Part shown: piece after piece, positions 5,564-5,821 of the stretch
Position numbering within the stretch: the first letter of the stretch is position 1
How the letters are laid out: each line of letters opens with the position of its first letter
Origin: Acidobacteriota bacterium
GTDB lineage: Bacteria > Acidobacteriota > Terriglobia > UBA7540
Direction: 5' to 3'
Length of the DNA: 5,821 nt
Assembly: GCA_003165615.1 (NCBI GenBank)
Contig: PLWR01000329.1
Location: 1-5,821 of the forward strand
Program-made: the position numbers and the translations under genes
The notes under the pieces: generated by a model
What the model was told of the DNA's origin: nothing
What the model saw: the letters and a program-made list of their open reading frames with translations, nothing else
Database searches by the model: none

Positions 5564-5821
5564 TCAGTAGCTGATCTTGAGTCCAAACTGAATTTCACGC
5601 GGGGTATTCGATTGGCTGGTAACAAACCCAAAATTCGGATTGACCGGGTTGCTCACCGTATTGTTAAACAGGACCGAGCCATACATATCGCCTCCTGTGC
5701 CCAATCCGAAGATGGCACGGTTGAAGACATTCTGGAAATCGGCCCGCAATTCCACACTCACACGTTCGGTTATATAGGTTTTCTTGCTGAGGGCGATGTC
5801 TTCATCGAGATACGGAAACCG
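5564..5821 (-). CDS. TonB-dependent, Oar-like outer-membrane receptor, C-terminal 85 residues (partial)
   Basis: The frame is open from the window edge to TGA at 5566-5564 and gives RFPYLDEDIALSKKTYITER followed by 65 more residues ending QFGLKISY. The segments 'VELRADFQNVFNRAIFG', 'NPNFGFVTSQSNTPREIQFGLKISY' match the last beta-strands of the large TonB-dependent receptors with a carboxypeptidase-regulatory N-terminal domain that are abundant in Acidobacteriota (Oar-like). The terminal aromatic tyrosine fits the C-terminal signal recognised by the Bam outer-membrane assembly machinery. Such proteins are thought to import oligosaccharides or other large substrates using TonB energy, but the ligand cannot be inferred from this fragment. 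The GTG at 5761 is an internal codon, not the start. The gene ends in a strong terminator and converges on the secreted glycoside-hydrolase-like gene. Confidence 0.88.
   Translation of the reverse strand, partial: RFPYLDEDIALSKKTYITERVSVELRADFQNVFNRAIFGLGTGGDMYGSVLFNNTVSNPVNPNFGFVTSQSNTPREIQFGLKISY

Noticed and set aside
1..5821. tRNA, rRNA, CRISPR array, transposase or integrase
   Set aside because: Read for cloverleaf ends, regularly spaced repeats and recombinase motifs on both strands; none was seen. The repeats present are single inverted elements, not spaced arrays.

Overview
The window looks like a chromosomal segment of a GC-rich Gram-negative bacterium, most likely an Acidobacteriota member. 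The best clue is the right-hand end, where the minus strand encodes the C-terminus of an Oar-like TonB-dependent outer-membrane protein. Its typical phrases are 'ELRADFQNVFNRAIFG', 'NPNFGFVTSQSNTPREIQFGLKISY' and a terminal aromatic residue. The sequence-degenerate intergenic repeats built on CACAGAGG and CACGCAAAGGCGC units also fit large environmental genomes of this kind. The taxonomic call is an inference from family resemblance, not from a marker gene.

Layout, left to right: (1) 1-156 (+), the C-terminal tail of a Clp/Hsp100-type AAA+ ATPase. (2) 157-458, a non-coding stretch filled with a G-rich hairpin repeat and a long imperfect inverted repeat. (3) 459-1766 (+), a YprB-like DEDD/RNase H-fold exonuclease-like protein with a C-terminal helical, TPR-like region. 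(4) 1767-1946, a convergent gap holding a second family of long inverted repeat plus a short hairpin element. (5) 1947-2972 (-), an NAD-dependent D-2-hydroxyacid dehydrogenase with all catalytic residues present. (6) 2973-3137, a divergent promoter region. (7) 3138-5429 (+), a secreted glycoside-hydrolase-like protein that I cannot place in a named family, interrupted at codon 652 by an in-frame TAG (5091-5093). Good coding sequence continues in the same frame for another 111 codons. (8) 5430-5563, a convergent gap with a strong intrinsic terminator pointing left. (9) 5564-5821 (-), the partial TonB-dependent receptor.

A secreted carbohydrate-active-like protein next to an Oar-type outer-membrane receptor, with a hydroxyacid dehydrogenase diverging from it, is compatible with a small polysaccharide or sugar-acid utilisation neighbourhood. 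The genes are not in one operon, so this link is only suggestive. The exonuclease and Clp genes look like unrelated housekeeping neighbours.

The most notable point is the lone amber codon inside an otherwise intact reading frame of the secreted protein. It could be a recent nonsense mutation, an assembly or sequencing error, or recoding. The second is the cluster of structurally similar but sequence-unrelated palindromic repeats on both sides of the exonuclease gene, one of which appears to supply the dehydrogenase stop codon.
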